Assembly (NCBI GenBank): GCA_007692585.1
Contig: REBU01000051.1
Location: 1-54,558 of the forward strand
Length of the DNA: 54,558 nt
DNA from: Paracoccaceae bacterium
GTDB lineage: Bacteria > Pseudomonadota > Alphaproteobacteria > Rhodobacterales > Rhodobacteraceae
Direction of reading: 5' to 3'
This document shows positions 37,741-46,175 of this stretch, piece by piece. Below the pieces are notes generated by a model that was given only the letters and a program-made list of their open reading frames with translations, was not told the origin of the DNA and made no database searches. Position numbers and translations under genes: made by a program. Numbering within the stretch: position 1 is the first letter of the stretch; each line of letters starts with the position of its first letter.

Positions 37741-39554
37741 TCCACAGTGACCGACTTCGCCAGATTGCGCGGCTGGTCGACATCCGTGCCCCGGTGGAGC
37801 GCTGTGTGATAGGCGATCATCTGCGCAGGAATGGCATAGACGATGGGCGCGATCAGTTCCGGCACGGTCGGCATTTGCAGCGCATGCGGCACGTCGCCGG
37901 CTTCCGCCAGCCCCTTGGCATCGGAGATCAGCAAAACGCGACCCTGACGCGCCATGACTTCCTGCATGTTCGAGATCGTCTTCTCGAACAGCGCGTCATA
38001 GGGTGCCATCACGATCACCGGCAAATCCTGATCGATCAGAGCGATGGGGCCATGCTTCAATTCACCTGCCGCATAGGCTTCAGCATGGATATAGCTGATT
38101 TCCTTCAGCTTCAGCGCCCCTTCCAGCGCAAGCGGATACATCACGCCGCGCCCCAGAAACAGCACATCACGCGCTTGCGACAGGATTTCGGTCAGACGCC
38201 GGATCTCTTCTTCACGATCAAGCGCCTGGGCCACGAAGCCCGGCACGCTGCGCAGCTCATCAAGCCGCGACGCATATTCCGCCTCGGTCAGCCGCCCGCG
38301 GTCCCGCCCGGCGCGCAAGGCCAGCAGCGCCAACACCTGCAACTGCGCCGTGAAGGCCTTGGTCGAGGCCACGCCGATTTCCGGTCCGGCATGGATCGGC
38401 AGCGCAAATGTGCTTTCCCGCGCGATGGAGGAGGTCGGCACATTCACCACGGACACGACCTGCCCGACTTCGCCCCGCACATGGCGCAGCGCGGCCAGCG
38501 TATCGGCCGTCTCACCCGACTGGCTGACGAAAATCGCCATGTTCTGCGGCCCAAGCACTGGATCGCGGTAGCGGAACTCGGATGCGATATCCAGCTCCAC
38601 CGGCAGGCCCGCATAGCGCTCGAACCAGTATTTCGCCACCTGACAGGCGTAAAACGCCGTTCCGCAGGCCACCATCAGCAGCCGGTCAACACGGGTGAAA
38701 TCCAGCCCGTCGGGCAGGGCAACCCCGGATGCGTCATGGCCAGTATATTGCGCCATCGCAGCTTTCAGGATCGCAGGCTGCTGCGCCATCTCCTTGGCCA
38801 TGAAATGCTTGTGACCAGATTTGTCGATCTGGGTGTTTTCCAGCGCAATCCGCATCATCGGGCGCGCGGTCTGCTGGTCATCCGCATCGAACACCTGCAC
38901 AGTGTCGCGCGTCAGGATCGCCCAGTCGCCTTCTTCCAGATAGGTGATGCGATCGGTCATTCCCGCCAGCGCAATCGCGTCCGAGCCCAGATACATCTCA
39001 CCCTCGCCATGCCCGATACAGAGCGGCGAGCCGCGCCGGGCGCAGATGATCAGATCTTCCTCCCCGTCAAAGAGAAACGCGAGCGCGAAAGCGCCTTCCA
39101 GCTGCTTGAGCGTCGAGCGCGCGGCCTGCACCGGGGTCATGCCCTGCGCCAGAAAACGGCTGGTCAGCTGCACGATCGTCTCGGTATCCGTCTCGGACGT
39201 GAACTGTGCCCCTTCTGCGGTCAGGCTCTCGCGCAGGGCGCGGAAATTCTCGATAATGCCATTATGCACCACCGCGACCCGCCCGGCCTGATGGGGATGC
39301 GCGTTGGCCACACTCGGCCCGCCATGTGTGGCCCAACGCGTATGACCAATACCAACGCGCCCCGGCAGCGGATCATGGACGAGCGTATCTGACAGATTGA
39401 TCAGCTTGCCCACAGCGCGGCGGCGGTCGAGCTGGCCGTGATTGACTGTCGCGATGCCCGCGCTGTCATAGCCGCGATATTCCAGCCGTTTCAGCGCATC
39501 GAGGATCTGCGGCGATGCCTCGTGTTTGCTCAGAATTCCGACAATTCCACACAT
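37737..39554 (-). CDS. glmS: Glutamine-fructose-6-phosphate aminotransferase
   Basis: This enzyme makes glucosamine-6-phosphate for peptidoglycan and LPS. The N-terminal nucleophile is Cys2 in MCGIVGILS (Cys1 after Met removal); the GATase-II domain has GIGHTRWATHG and VVHNGIIENF. Two SIS domains follow (ACGTAFYACQVAKYWFERYAGLPVELDIASEFRYR, ALEGALKLKEISYIHAEAYAAGELKHGPIALI) and the C-terminus ends [11 protein letters not shown], the sugar-lid loop. 605 residues. It follows glmU by four bases. Confidence 0.97.
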   Translation of the reverse strand: MCGIVGILSKHEASPQILDALKRLEYRGYDSAGIATVNHGQLDRRRAVGKLINLSDTLVHDPLPGRVGIGHTRWATHGGPSVANAHPHQAGRVAVVHNGIIENFRALRESLTAEGAQFTSETDTETIVQLTSRFLAQGMTPVQAARSTLKQLEGAFALAFLFDGEEDLIICARRGSPLCIGHGEGEMYLGSDAIALAGMTDRITYLEEGDWAILTRDTVQVFDADDQQTARPMMRIALENTQIDKSGHKHFMAKEMAQQPAILKAAMAQYTGHDASGVALPDGLDFTRVDRLLMVACGTAFYACQVAKYWFERYAGLPVELDIASEFRYRDPVLGPQNMAIFVSQSGETADTLAALRHVRGEVGQVVSVVNVPTSSIARESTFALPIHAGPEIGVASTKAFTAQLQVLALLALRAGRDRGRLTEAEYASRLDELRSVPGFVAQALDREEEIRRLTEILSQARDVLFLGRGVMYPLALEGALKLKEISYIHAEAYAAGELKHGPIALIDQDLPVIVMAPYDALFEKTISNMQEVMARQGRVLLISDAKGLAEAGDVPHALQMPTVPELIAPIVYAIPAQMIAYHTALHRGTDVDQPRNLAKSVTVE

Positions 39555-39558
39555 CGCC

Positions 39559-40908
39559 TTATCCTTTCGCCTGTGCCGCCTTGGCTGCGCGCAGCCGGTC
39601 CATCAACCGCTTGCCCAGACCCGGTTTCGTCTCTTGCCGCCCGCGCCCCAGCGCCAGCGCCCCGTCAGGCACATCGCTTGTGATCACCGAGCCGGAGCCG
39701 ATCAAGGCCTGCGCACCCACGCGCACAGGGGCCACGAGCATCGTCGATGAGCCGATAAACGCGCCTTCGCCGATTTCGGTGTGATGCTTGAACACCCCGT
39801 CATAATTGCAGGTCACTGTGCCTGCGCCCAGATTGGCGCGTGGCCCGATCGTCGCATCGCCGACATAGGACAGGTGATTGACCTTCGCGCCCTCATCGAT
39901 CTGGGCATTCTTGATTTCCACGAAATTGCCGATGCGCACATCCTCGGCCAGCTCTGCCCCCGGACGCAGCCGCGCATAGGGGCCGACCACAGCGCCACGG
40001 CTGACATGGCAGCCTTCCAGATGGCTGAAAGCGCGCACGGTCGCGCCACTTTCAACCGTTACGCCGGGGCCGAAAACGACGAATTGCTCGACCACGGCAT
40101 CACGGCCCAGATAGGTGTCCTGCGCGAAATAAACCGTTTCGGGCGCGCTGAGGGTCACGCCGTTGTCCAGCGCCTCTGCCCGCATGCGCGCCTGAAAGCG
40201 CGTCTCGGCTTCGGCCAGCTCAGTGCGGGTGTTGATGCCCAGCGTCTCGGCCTCGTCGCAGCGCACGACGCCCGCGCTCAGGCCCCGGTCGCGCGCCAGT
40301 GCCACGATATCGGTCAAGTAATATTCACCAGCCGCATTGTCATTGCCCACGGCCGCGATCAGATCGAAGAGCGTGCCGCGGTCGGCGCAGATCACCCCGC
40401 TGTTGCACAGGTTGATGGCGCGCTCGGCTTCGGACGCGTCCTTGAATTCGACGATCCGCTCCAGCGCGTCGCCTTGCGCCACAAGGCGCCCATAGCGGCC
40501 CGGATCAGCCGCTTCAAACCCCAGCACCACGACATCATGCGTCCCACGCGCGGCCTGCATCGCCTGCAAGGTTTCGGCCCGGATGAAGGGGGTATCGCCA
40601 TAAAGCACCACCACATCCCCCACCACGTCTTCCAGCGCCGCGCGGGCCTGATCGACGGCATGGGCGGTGCCAAGCTGCTCGGTCTGCGTGACGATCTGCA
40701 CGCGATCATCTTCGGCCGCGATGACCTTCGCGACAGCCGCGCCGCCATGGCCCACTACCACGATCACATGCTCGGGTTCCAGCACGCGACCGGCGCGCAG
40801 CGCGTGCAGGACCAGAGGCGTCGCGCCCAACGGATGCAGCACCTTGGGCAAGTCGGACTGCATCCGGCTGCCCTGCCCCGCGGCGAGAATGATCAGTGAA
40901 ACGGACAT
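39559..40908 (-). CDS. glmU: Bifunctional GlmU uridyltransferase/acetyltransferase
   Basis: This enzyme makes UDP-GlcNAc from the GlmS product. The N-terminal pyrophosphorylase domain has LAAGQGSRMQSDLPKVL (residues 8-24), and the C-terminal left-handed beta-helix shows the hexapeptide pattern from about residue 240 (GRDAVVEQFVVFGPGVTVESGATV, RLRPGAELAEDVRIGNFVEIKN). 449 residues. I start at 40908 (MSVSLIIL) behind AAGGGGCAG. glmU-glmS as an operon links the two consecutive steps. Confidence 0.97.
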   Translation of the reverse strand: MSVSLIILAAGQGSRMQSDLPKVLHPLGATPLVLHALRAGRVLEPEHVIVVVGHGGAAVAKVIAAEDDRVQIVTQTEQLGTAHAVDQARAALEDVVGDVVVLYGDTPFIRAETLQAMQAARGTHDVVVLGFEAADPGRYGRLVAQGDALERIVEFKDASEAERAINLCNSGVICADRGTLFDLIAAVGNDNAAGEYYLTDIVALARDRGLSAGVVRCDEAETLGINTRTELAEAETRFQARMRAEALDNGVTLSAPETVYFAQDTYLGRDAVVEQFVVFGPGVTVESGATVRAFSHLEGCHVSRGAVVGPYARLRPGAELAEDVRIGNFVEIKNAQIDEGAKVNHLSYVGDATIGPRANLGAGTVTCNYDGVFKHHTEIGEGAFIGSSTMLVAPVRVGAQALIGSGSVITSDVPDGALALGRGRQETKPGLGKRLMDRLRAAKAAQAKG

Positions 40909-41020
40909 AATCTGCCCCTTGCCTGCTGAAATTGCGTTGCGTCCTTGTCGCGCAGATACAGGGGATGACACAAGGGGCGCAAGAGTCACTTGTGATGTCA
41001 GCCTGCAACATGCCCAAAGC

Positions 41021-41034
41021 TTGACCGAGATCAA
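41021..41034 (+). promoter_or_regulatory. FNR-type (FnrL) binding site upstream of the Usp genes
   Basis: TTGACCGAGATCAA matches the Fnr/FnrL consensus TTGAY-N4-RTCAA at all key positions. It lies 59 bp before the first universal stress gene, in the 184-bp gap to glmU, at a distance suited to an activator. It implies low-oxygen control of the usp-usp-usp group and perhaps of the ferredoxin-ATPase gene behind it. Confidence 0.75.
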
Positions 41035-41092
41035 CGCGCAGGCCGGTGTCATCTGACAGTCTCGCAGCGCGGAACAGGAAAGGAGCGACCCA

Positions 41093-41506
41093 ATGTATGC
41101 ACGCATCATTGTTGCCGTTGATCTGGAACATGCCGCGCAGGCGCAGGCATTGCTTGCGCGCGCGACCGCCCTTCTGGATCGCGACGGCGAGATCCGGCTC
41201 ATCCATGTGCTGGAGGAAATTCCCGGCTATATCGCCGCCGAATTGCCCCGCGATCTGGCCGAGCGCCGCCGCGCCGAAGCGGCAGTGGAGCTGCGCGCCA
41301 TGATCGACCCCGCGCAGGCAGCGCAGATTACGCATGAGGTGCGCCGCGGTGCGGCCTCTGGCCAGATCACCCAGGCCGCCGAGGATTGCGGGGCCGATCT
41401 TATCATGATCGCCAGCCACAGACCCGGTCTGCGTGATTATTTCATTGGCTCGACCGCCGCCCGCGTGATACGCCATGCCAGATGTTCGGTTCTGGTTGAG
41501 CGCTGA
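41093..41506 (+). CDS. Universal stress protein (Usp copy 1)
   Basis: This 137-residue UspA-type protein starts MYARIIVAVDLEHAAQAQALLARA and ends with the ATP-binding motif SHRPGLRDYFIGSTAARVIRHARCSVLV. The Rossmann-like fold and the G-x2-G-x9-GST pattern are as in nucleotide-binding members. It is the first of three tandem paralogs behind an FNR box; 26 bp separate it from copy 2. Confidence 0.93.
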   Translation: MYARIIVAVDLEHAAQAQALLARATALLDRDGEIRLIHVLEEIPGYIAAELPRDLAERRRAEAAVELRAMIDPAQAAQITHEVRRGAASGQITQAAEDCGADLIMIASHRPGLRDYFIGSTAARVIRHARCSVLVER

Positions 41507-41532
41507 TATAGAACGACAAAAAGGAAACTCTC

Positions 41533-41949
41533 ATGTACAAGTCCATCGTCATTGCCGCCGCCCTGTTCAATGAAGGCGAGACCACACGCGCCGCACTCGC
41601 CAAGGCGCGCAGCCTGCTTGATGCGGGCGGGACCGTCACGCTCGTCCATGTCATTGACGAAGTGCCGGGCTATGTCGCGGCCTCGATCCCGAAAGCCCAT
41701 ATAAGCGCGCGCATGTCCGACGTGAAAGCTCAGCTCGACAACATCGCCGCCGAAGGCGCAGGGATGACCATCAACACGGTCGTGCGCGAAGGCCAGCCTG
41801 CGGCGTCGATCCTGGGCGCAGCCAAGGAAGCCCAGGCAGATCTGATCATGATCGCCAGCCACAAGCCGGGCCTGAGCGACTACTTCATCGGCTCGACCGC
41901 TGCGCGCATCGTGCGTCACGCGCCAATCTCGGTGCTGGTTACACGCTGA
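41533..41949 (+). CDS. Universal stress protein (Usp copy 2)
   Basis: This 138-residue paralog reads MYKSIVIAAALFNEGETTRAALAKARSLLDAGG and ends SHKPGLSDYFIGSTAARIVRHAPISVLVTR. It keeps the same ATP-binding end as copies 1 and 3. AAGGAAAC serves as ribosome site 5 bases before the start. Copy 2 and copy 3 are closer to each other than to copy 1 (both start MYKSIV and share IGSTA/IGSTAS ends), so an internal duplication is likely. Confidence 0.93.
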   Translation: MYKSIVIAAALFNEGETTRAALAKARSLLDAGGTVTLVHVIDEVPGYVAASIPKAHISARMSDVKAQLDNIAAEGAGMTINTVVREGQPAASILGAAKEAQADLIMIASHKPGLSDYFIGSTAARIVRHAPISVLVTR

Positions 41950-42057
41950 GCCTCCGCGCGCAATTGCCTTCACGCGCGCCATGTGCAACTCTGTCGTCAA
42001 ATCCCTTTGGAGGGCAGAGTCCTGTGCGACCAAGCCCATGATTTCCGGGAGAACGCC

Positions 42058-42474
42058 ATGTATAAATCCATCGTCGTCGCTGTCGCCCTGTTCAACAAGG
42101 GGGCGACCAGTCGCGGCCTGATCGAGAAGGCCAACAAGCTGATCGATTCCGACGGGACCATCACGCTCGTGCATGTGCTGGATGAAGTGCCTGCCTATCT
42201 CAGCGCGGCCGTCTCGCGCGAACAATTGCTGGCCCATCGGGCCGCACTGCGCGAACAGCTGGATTCGCTGGCATCCGCGGCAAAGGCCAAAACCGTCGAT
42301 ATCGACGTGCGCGGCGGAAGACCCTCGGACAACATTCTGGCCTGCGCCAAGGACTGCAACGCGGACCTGATCATGGTCGCAAGCCATAAGCCGGATATGA
42401 GCGACTATTTCATCGGCTCGACCGCCTCGCGCGTGGTGCGCCATTCGCCGATCTCGGTGCTTGTCGCGCGCTGA
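42058..42474 (+). CDS. Universal stress protein (Usp copy 3)
   Basis: This 138-residue paralog reads MYKSIVVAVALFNKGATSRGLIEKANKLIDSDG and ends SHKPDMSDYFIGSTASRVVRHSPISVLVAR. The start at 42058, not an upstream in-frame start, aligns with copy 2. A 108-bp gap separates it from copy 2, long enough for a separate leader or promoter. The ferredoxin-ATPase gene begins 89 bp downstream. Confidence 0.92.
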   Translation: MYKSIVVAVALFNKGATSRGLIEKANKLIDSDGTITLVHVLDEVPAYLSAAVSREQLLAHRAALREQLDSLASAAKAKTVDIDVRGGRPSDNILACAKDCNADLIMVASHKPDMSDYFIGSTASRVVRHSPISVLVAR

Positions 42475-42563
42475 CGCAATCGCACTCTGGCATGCCGCGA
42501 TCTGACCTTCCCGAAGCCGCATGCCGGGTTATCTGACCCGGCAGAGCTTCAGGAGGCAGACCC

Positions 42564-44597
42564 ATGTCGGACGCGCTGGTGATCTTCACGCCCTCGGGCA
42601 AGCGCGGACGCTTCGCGCTTGGCACCCCCGTTTTGACCGCCGCGCGCCAGTTGGGTGTCGATCTCGATTCCGTCTGCGGCGGGCGCGGCATCTGCTCGCG
42701 CTGCCAGATCACCCCCGGATATGGTGATTTCTCGAAACATGGCGTGCGGGTTGCGCCCGATGCGCTGTCCGAATGGAACGCGGTCGAACAGCGCTACAAG
42801 GACAAGCGCGGGCTGATCGACGGGCGGCGGTTGGGCTGTCAGGCGCAGATCATGGGCGATGTGGTCATCGATGTGCCGCCCGAGAGCCAGGTTCACCGGC
42901 AGGTCGTGCGCAAGGCGGCCTCTGCCCGTGCTGTCACGATGGACCCCGCGACGCGGCTCTATCTGGTCGATGTGTCGGAGCCCGACATGCATGAGCCTTC
43001 GGGCGATCTGGAACGCCTCGCGCAGGCGCTGCGCAGCCAGTGGGACATCCCTGCGATCACGGCGGGCCTCGACGTCTTGCGCAAGCTGCAACCCACGCTC
43101 AGGCAGGGCAAATGGCAAGTGACGGTCGCACTGCACAAGGATCACCGCGACGGGCCGCATCGCGTGCTTGACCTCTGGCCAGGGTTCTACGAGGGCGGGC
43201 TTTACGGGCTGGCGATCGACCTTGGATCGACCACCATCGCCGCGCATCTGTGCGATCTGCGCAATGGGGCTGTCGTGCATTCGGCGGGTGTGATGAACCC
43301 GCAGATCCGCTTTGGCGAAGACCTGATGAGCCGCGTGAGCTACGCCATGATGAACCCCGGCGGCGATGTCGAGATGACCCGCGCCGTGCGCGAAGGGCTG
43401 GACGCGCTGGTGGCTGAGATCGCGCGCGAGGCGCAGATCACCCCGCGCGAGATCATGGAAGCCGTGATCGTCTGCAACCCGGTCATGCATCACCTTCTTC
43501 TGGGCATCGACCCGGTGGAACTGGGACAGGCGCCTTTCGCGCTGGCCACCTCCGACGCGCTGAATCTGGCGGCGCACGAATTGGGGCTGACTGCGCTGAA
43601 CCCATCGGCCCGCGCCTATCTGCTGCCCTGCATCGCGGGCCATGTCGGCGCGGATGCGGCCGCTGTTGCACTGTCGGAAAGCCCCGAGACTTCGGACGAT
43701 CTGGTGCTGGTCGTCGATGTCGGCACCAATGCCGAGATCCTGTTGGGTGACCGGCGACAAGTGCTCGCCTGTTCTTCGCCCACCGGACCGGCCTTCGAGG
43801 GCGCGCAGATTTCCGCAGGCCAGCGCGCCGCCCCCGGTGCCATCGAGCGGCTGGAAATCGACCCCGCAACCAAGGAGCCGCGCTTTCGCGTCATTGGCTG
43901 CGATCTGTGGTCGGATGAGCCGGGCTTTGCCGACGCCACAGCGCAGACCGGCATCACCGGCATTTGCGGCTCGGGTATCATCGAGGCCGTGGCGGAAATG
44001 CGCATGGCGGGGCTGGTTGACGCCTCTGGCCTGATCGGCTCGGCCGCGCAGACCGGGACCGCGCGCTGCATCCCGGAGGGGCGCACCCATGCCTATCTGA
44101 TCCATGATGCCACCGCCACAGGCGGGCCGCGACTCACTGTGACGCAGGGCGATATCCGGGCGATCCAGCTGGCGAAATCCGCGCTCTATGCAGGCGCGCG
44201 GTTGTTGATGGATGAAATCGGCACCGATCAGGTCGATCGTATCGTGCTGGCAGGCGCGTTCGGTGCGCATATCAGCCCGAAACACGCGATGGTTCTGGGC
44301 ATGATCCCGGATGCGGCACTGGACCGTGTCACGAGCGCAGGCAACGCTGCCGGAACCGGCGCGCGCATCGCGTTGTGCAGTATTGCAGCCCGTGCGGGAA
44401 TCGAGGCGACCGTGACGCGCATCCACAAGGTCGAAACCGCCATCGCACCGCGCTTTCAGGAGCATTTCGTCAATGCCAACGCCCTGCCCCATGCTGTCGA
44501 CAGCTTCCCTGAACTCAGCCGGATTGTCACCCTGCCCGAGGTGAATTTCAACGCAGGCGATGGCGAAGGGGGGCGGCGCAAACGTCGTCGCGGCTAA
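42564..44597 (+). CDS. Corrinoid-activation type ferredoxin-ASKHA ATPase (RACo/DUF4445-like)
   Basis: Members re-reduce cob(II)alamin of corrinoid methyltransferases, spending ATP. The N-terminal ferredoxin domain has ligands Cys38, Cys44 and Cys47 (CGGRGICSRC) and Cys92 (RLGCQAQ) for a [2Fe-2S] cluster. The C-terminal ASKHA-like region starts with LAIDLGSTTIAAHL near residue 213 and has VVDVGTNAEILLG and GAQISAGQRAAPGAIERL. 677 residues. No corrinoid protein or methyltransferase gene is in the window, so its partner must lie elsewhere; glycine-betaine or methylamine use is one option. Confidence 0.88.
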   Translation: MSDALVIFTPSGKRGRFALGTPVLTAARQLGVDLDSVCGGRGICSRCQITPGYGDFSKHGVRVAPDALSEWNAVEQRYKDKRGLIDGRRLGCQAQIMGDVVIDVPPESQVHRQVVRKAASARAVTMDPATRLYLVDVSEPDMHEPSGDLERLAQALRSQWDIPAITAGLDVLRKLQPTLRQGKWQVTVALHKDHRDGPHRVLDLWPGFYEGGLYGLAIDLGSTTIAAHLCDLRNGAVVHSAGVMNPQIRFGEDLMSRVSYAMMNPGGDVEMTRAVREGLDALVAEIAREAQITPREIMEAVIVCNPVMHHLLLGIDPVELGQAPFALATSDALNLAAHELGLTALNPSARAYLLPCIAGHVGADAAAVALSESPETSDDLVLVVDVGTNAEILLGDRRQVLACSSPTGPAFEGAQISAGQRAAPGAIERLEIDPATKEPRFRVIGCDLWSDEPGFADATAQTGITGICGSGIIEAVAEMRMAGLVDASGLIGSAAQTGTARCIPEGRTHAYLIHDATATGGPRLTVTQGDIRAIQLAKSALYAGARLLMDEIGTDQVDRIVLAGAFGAHISPKHAMVLGMIPDAALDRVTSAGNAAGTGARIALCSIAARAGIEATVTRIHKVETAIAPRFQEHFVNANALPHAVDSFPELSRIVTLPEVNFNAGDGEGGRRKRRRG

Positions 44598-44606
44598 GCG
44601 CCATTG

Positions 44607-44636
44607 AAAAACCCGGATGCGACGGGCGCATCCGGG
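44607..44636 (-). terminator. Intrinsic terminator of the acidic protein gene
   Basis: A perfect 10-bp stem (44612-44621 with 44627-44636, loop of five) is followed on the minus strand by TTTTT (44611-44607). It lies 29 bp past the stop of the acidic membrane protein gene and 10 bp past the RACo stop, so it may serve both directions. Confidence 0.85.
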
Positions 44637-44664
44637 CAAAACACAATTTGCGCTTGGGGTCCGG

Positions 44665-45285
44665 TCAGTTACCGGTCATCTCGCGCAGTCGGTCCACGAC
44701 AGTCTGAAGCAGCTCGGGATTGTCACCCGCTGCCTGAAGCAGCCCCTCGACAACACCACGCTCCATGACGTTCAGGCCAGCGGCTTCGATTTGCGCGCGG
44801 ATCGCATCGACCGACAGATCGAGGCCCAGCTCTTCAAGGGCCAGCGCCTCTTCGACAGCATCGGCGGTTTCCTCTGCCGCTTCGGTCGACAACTCGGCCT
44901 CGGCCTCGTCCAGCGCATCTTCGACCGCAGCTTCGCTGCCCGCGTCAGTTGCGTCATCCCCAATGATCTGCTCAACAGCCTCTTCGACAGATTCCGTGGT
45001 CGGATCTACTGCGCCATCGACAGCACCCTCGACTGTCTCGGCTGCTTCATCGGCCACGTCTTCAAAAAGCTCTTCGGTCGTCGGCTCTTCCACGACTTCG
45101 GGCTCGACGGCTTCGGGCTCTGCAACTTCGGGCTCAACAACCTCCGGCTCTGCGATCTCGGGAGCACTGACCTCTGTCTCAACCTCGGGAGTCACAATCA
45201 CATCCCCCTGACGCGACTGCAGGCCGAACCAGACACCAATCGCAGCAACCACCGCCGCAATACCTATCAGAACGCTCTTATTCAT
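44665..45285 (-). CDS. Acidic single-pass membrane protein
   Basis: This 206-residue protein has one N-terminal membrane segment (residues ~4-21, VLIGIAAVVAAIGVWFGL) followed by a very acidic tail: repeats of the type EPEV (residues ~34-62), Glu/Ala-rich helical stretches and a short C-terminal domain (DAIRAQIEAAGLNVMERGVVEGLLQAAGDNPELL). The orientation would put the tail in the periplasm. No family is recognised. The start at 45285 follows AAGGAAGAGACC. It is divergent from infC. Confidence 0.8.
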   Translation of the reverse strand: MNKSVLIGIAAVVAAIGVWFGLQSRQGDVIVTPEVETEVSAPEIAEPEVVEPEVAEPEAVEPEVVEEPTTEELFEDVADEAAETVEGAVDGAVDPTTESVEEAVEQIIGDDATDAGSEAAVEDALDEAEAELSTEAAEETADAVEEALALEELGLDLSVDAIRAQIEAAGLNVMERGVVEGLLQAAGDNPELLQTVVDRLREMTGN

Positions 45286-45476
45286 GGTCTCTTCCTTCTG
45301 AACAGAGATATACCGGCGCGCATATGACAGGATTCGGCATGGTTGCAAAGGCAAGTTTGCTGCACCTGCAAAAACAAGCGTGTTATTGCGTATCGGCCCT
45401 GATCTTCGCGCTTGAATCACGGACGCGCCAGCCTTAATCTACATCACCTGTTGAAACAGCATCAAGGAGTGCTCCC

Positions 45477-46016
45477 ATAGCCCGCAGACCGCATAATGCC
45501 CCGCCGCAACGTGATACCGGACCCCGTGTCAACGACCGTATCCGCGCGCAAGAAATTCGCCTTATCGGGGCAGAGGGAGAGAATCTGGGGGTCGTTCCCC
45601 CATCAAAAGCGATGGCACTGGCCGAAGAGGCCGGGCTGGATCTGGTCGAAATCTCGCCCAACGCGACCCCGCCGGTCTGCAAGATCATGGATTTCGGCAA
45701 GTATAAATACGAAGTTCAGAAGCGGGAAGCCGAGGCCCGTAAAAATCAGAAGATCATCGAGATCAAGGAAGTCAAATTCCGCCCCAACACGGATACGCAT
45801 GATTACGACGTGAAAATGCGCAACGTGATGCGGTTTCTGGAAGCCGGTGACAAGGTCAAGGTGACGCTGCGCTTTCGGGGCCGTGAAATGGCGCACCAGG
45901 ATATCGGGGCGCAGCTTCTGCACCGTGTGGCCGCCGATATCGACGAAATCGGCAAGGTCGAAAACATGCCCAAAATGGAAGGGCGGCAAATGATCATGAT
46001 GATCGCACCGCGCTGA
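45477..46016 (+). CDS. infC: Translation initiation factor IF-3 (AUA start)
   Basis: IF-3 keeps the 30S subunit free and checks initiator codons. Family similarity begins at [15 protein letters not shown] and runs through [21 protein letters not shown] to [18 protein letters not shown] and [16 protein letters not shown]-like [18 protein letters not shown], ending [14 protein letters not shown]. Before the first ATG at 45612 there is no ATG, GTG or TTG in frame. ATA at 45477 follows AAGGAG (45464-45469) with ideal spacing, giving 179 residues, the usual length. E. coli infC also starts with a rare codon (AUU) for autocontrol by IF-3. No rpmI-rplT follows. Confidence 0.93.
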   Translation: MARRPHNAPPQRDTGPRVNDRIRAQEIRLIGAEGENLGVVPPSKAMALAEEAGLDLVEISPNATPPVCKIMDFGKYKYEVQKREAEARKNQKIIEIKEVKFRPNTDTHDYDVKMRNVMRFLEAGDKVKVTLRFRGREMAHQDIGAQLLHRVAADIDEIGKVENMPKMEGRQMIMMIAPR

Positions 46017-46038
46017 GCCGACGCCACGAAAGAAAGTG

Positions 46039-46064
46039 ACCCGCCGCATTCCGGCGGGTTTTTT
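46039..46064 (+). terminator. Intrinsic terminator of infC
   Basis: ACCCGCCG (46039-46046) pairs with CGGCGGGT (46052-46059) across five bases and runs into a T6 tract (46059-46064), 22 bp past the infC stop. This is the clearest intrinsic terminator in the window. Confidence 0.92.
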
Positions 46065-46104
46065 CATGGCCGATCGCAAGCCCCGCGACGCACCATACGC
46101 GCCG

Positions 46105-46175
46105 GGCCTGAGGCCGCCCGCCCGGAGCGTTGGGGTGGGTGGGTGGGAAACGGTCCGGGCGGGCGGCCTCAGGCC
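46105..46175. repeat. Palindrome with G-quadruplex loop (element 3)
   Basis: A perfect 22-bp inverted repeat (46105-46126 with 46154-46175) encloses a 27-base loop that carries GGGGTGGGTGGGTGGG (46132-46147) on the plus strand. Its right arm overlaps the last two codons and the stop codon (46169-46171) of the convergent aminotransferase gene. infC already has its own terminator upstream, so this is not needed to end infC. See elements at 3487 and 29097. Confidence 0.93.

Noticed and set aside
37794-39392. Long plus-strand open frame opposite glmS
   Set aside because: Mirror frame of a GC-rich gene; low-complexity, no motif, glmS is unambiguous.
42549-44639. Very long antisense open frame (about 696 codons) opposite the RACo-like gene
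   Set aside because: Its product is His/Arg-rich without any motif, as expected from the mirror frame of a GC-rich gene; the plus-strand protein has clear cofactor motifs.
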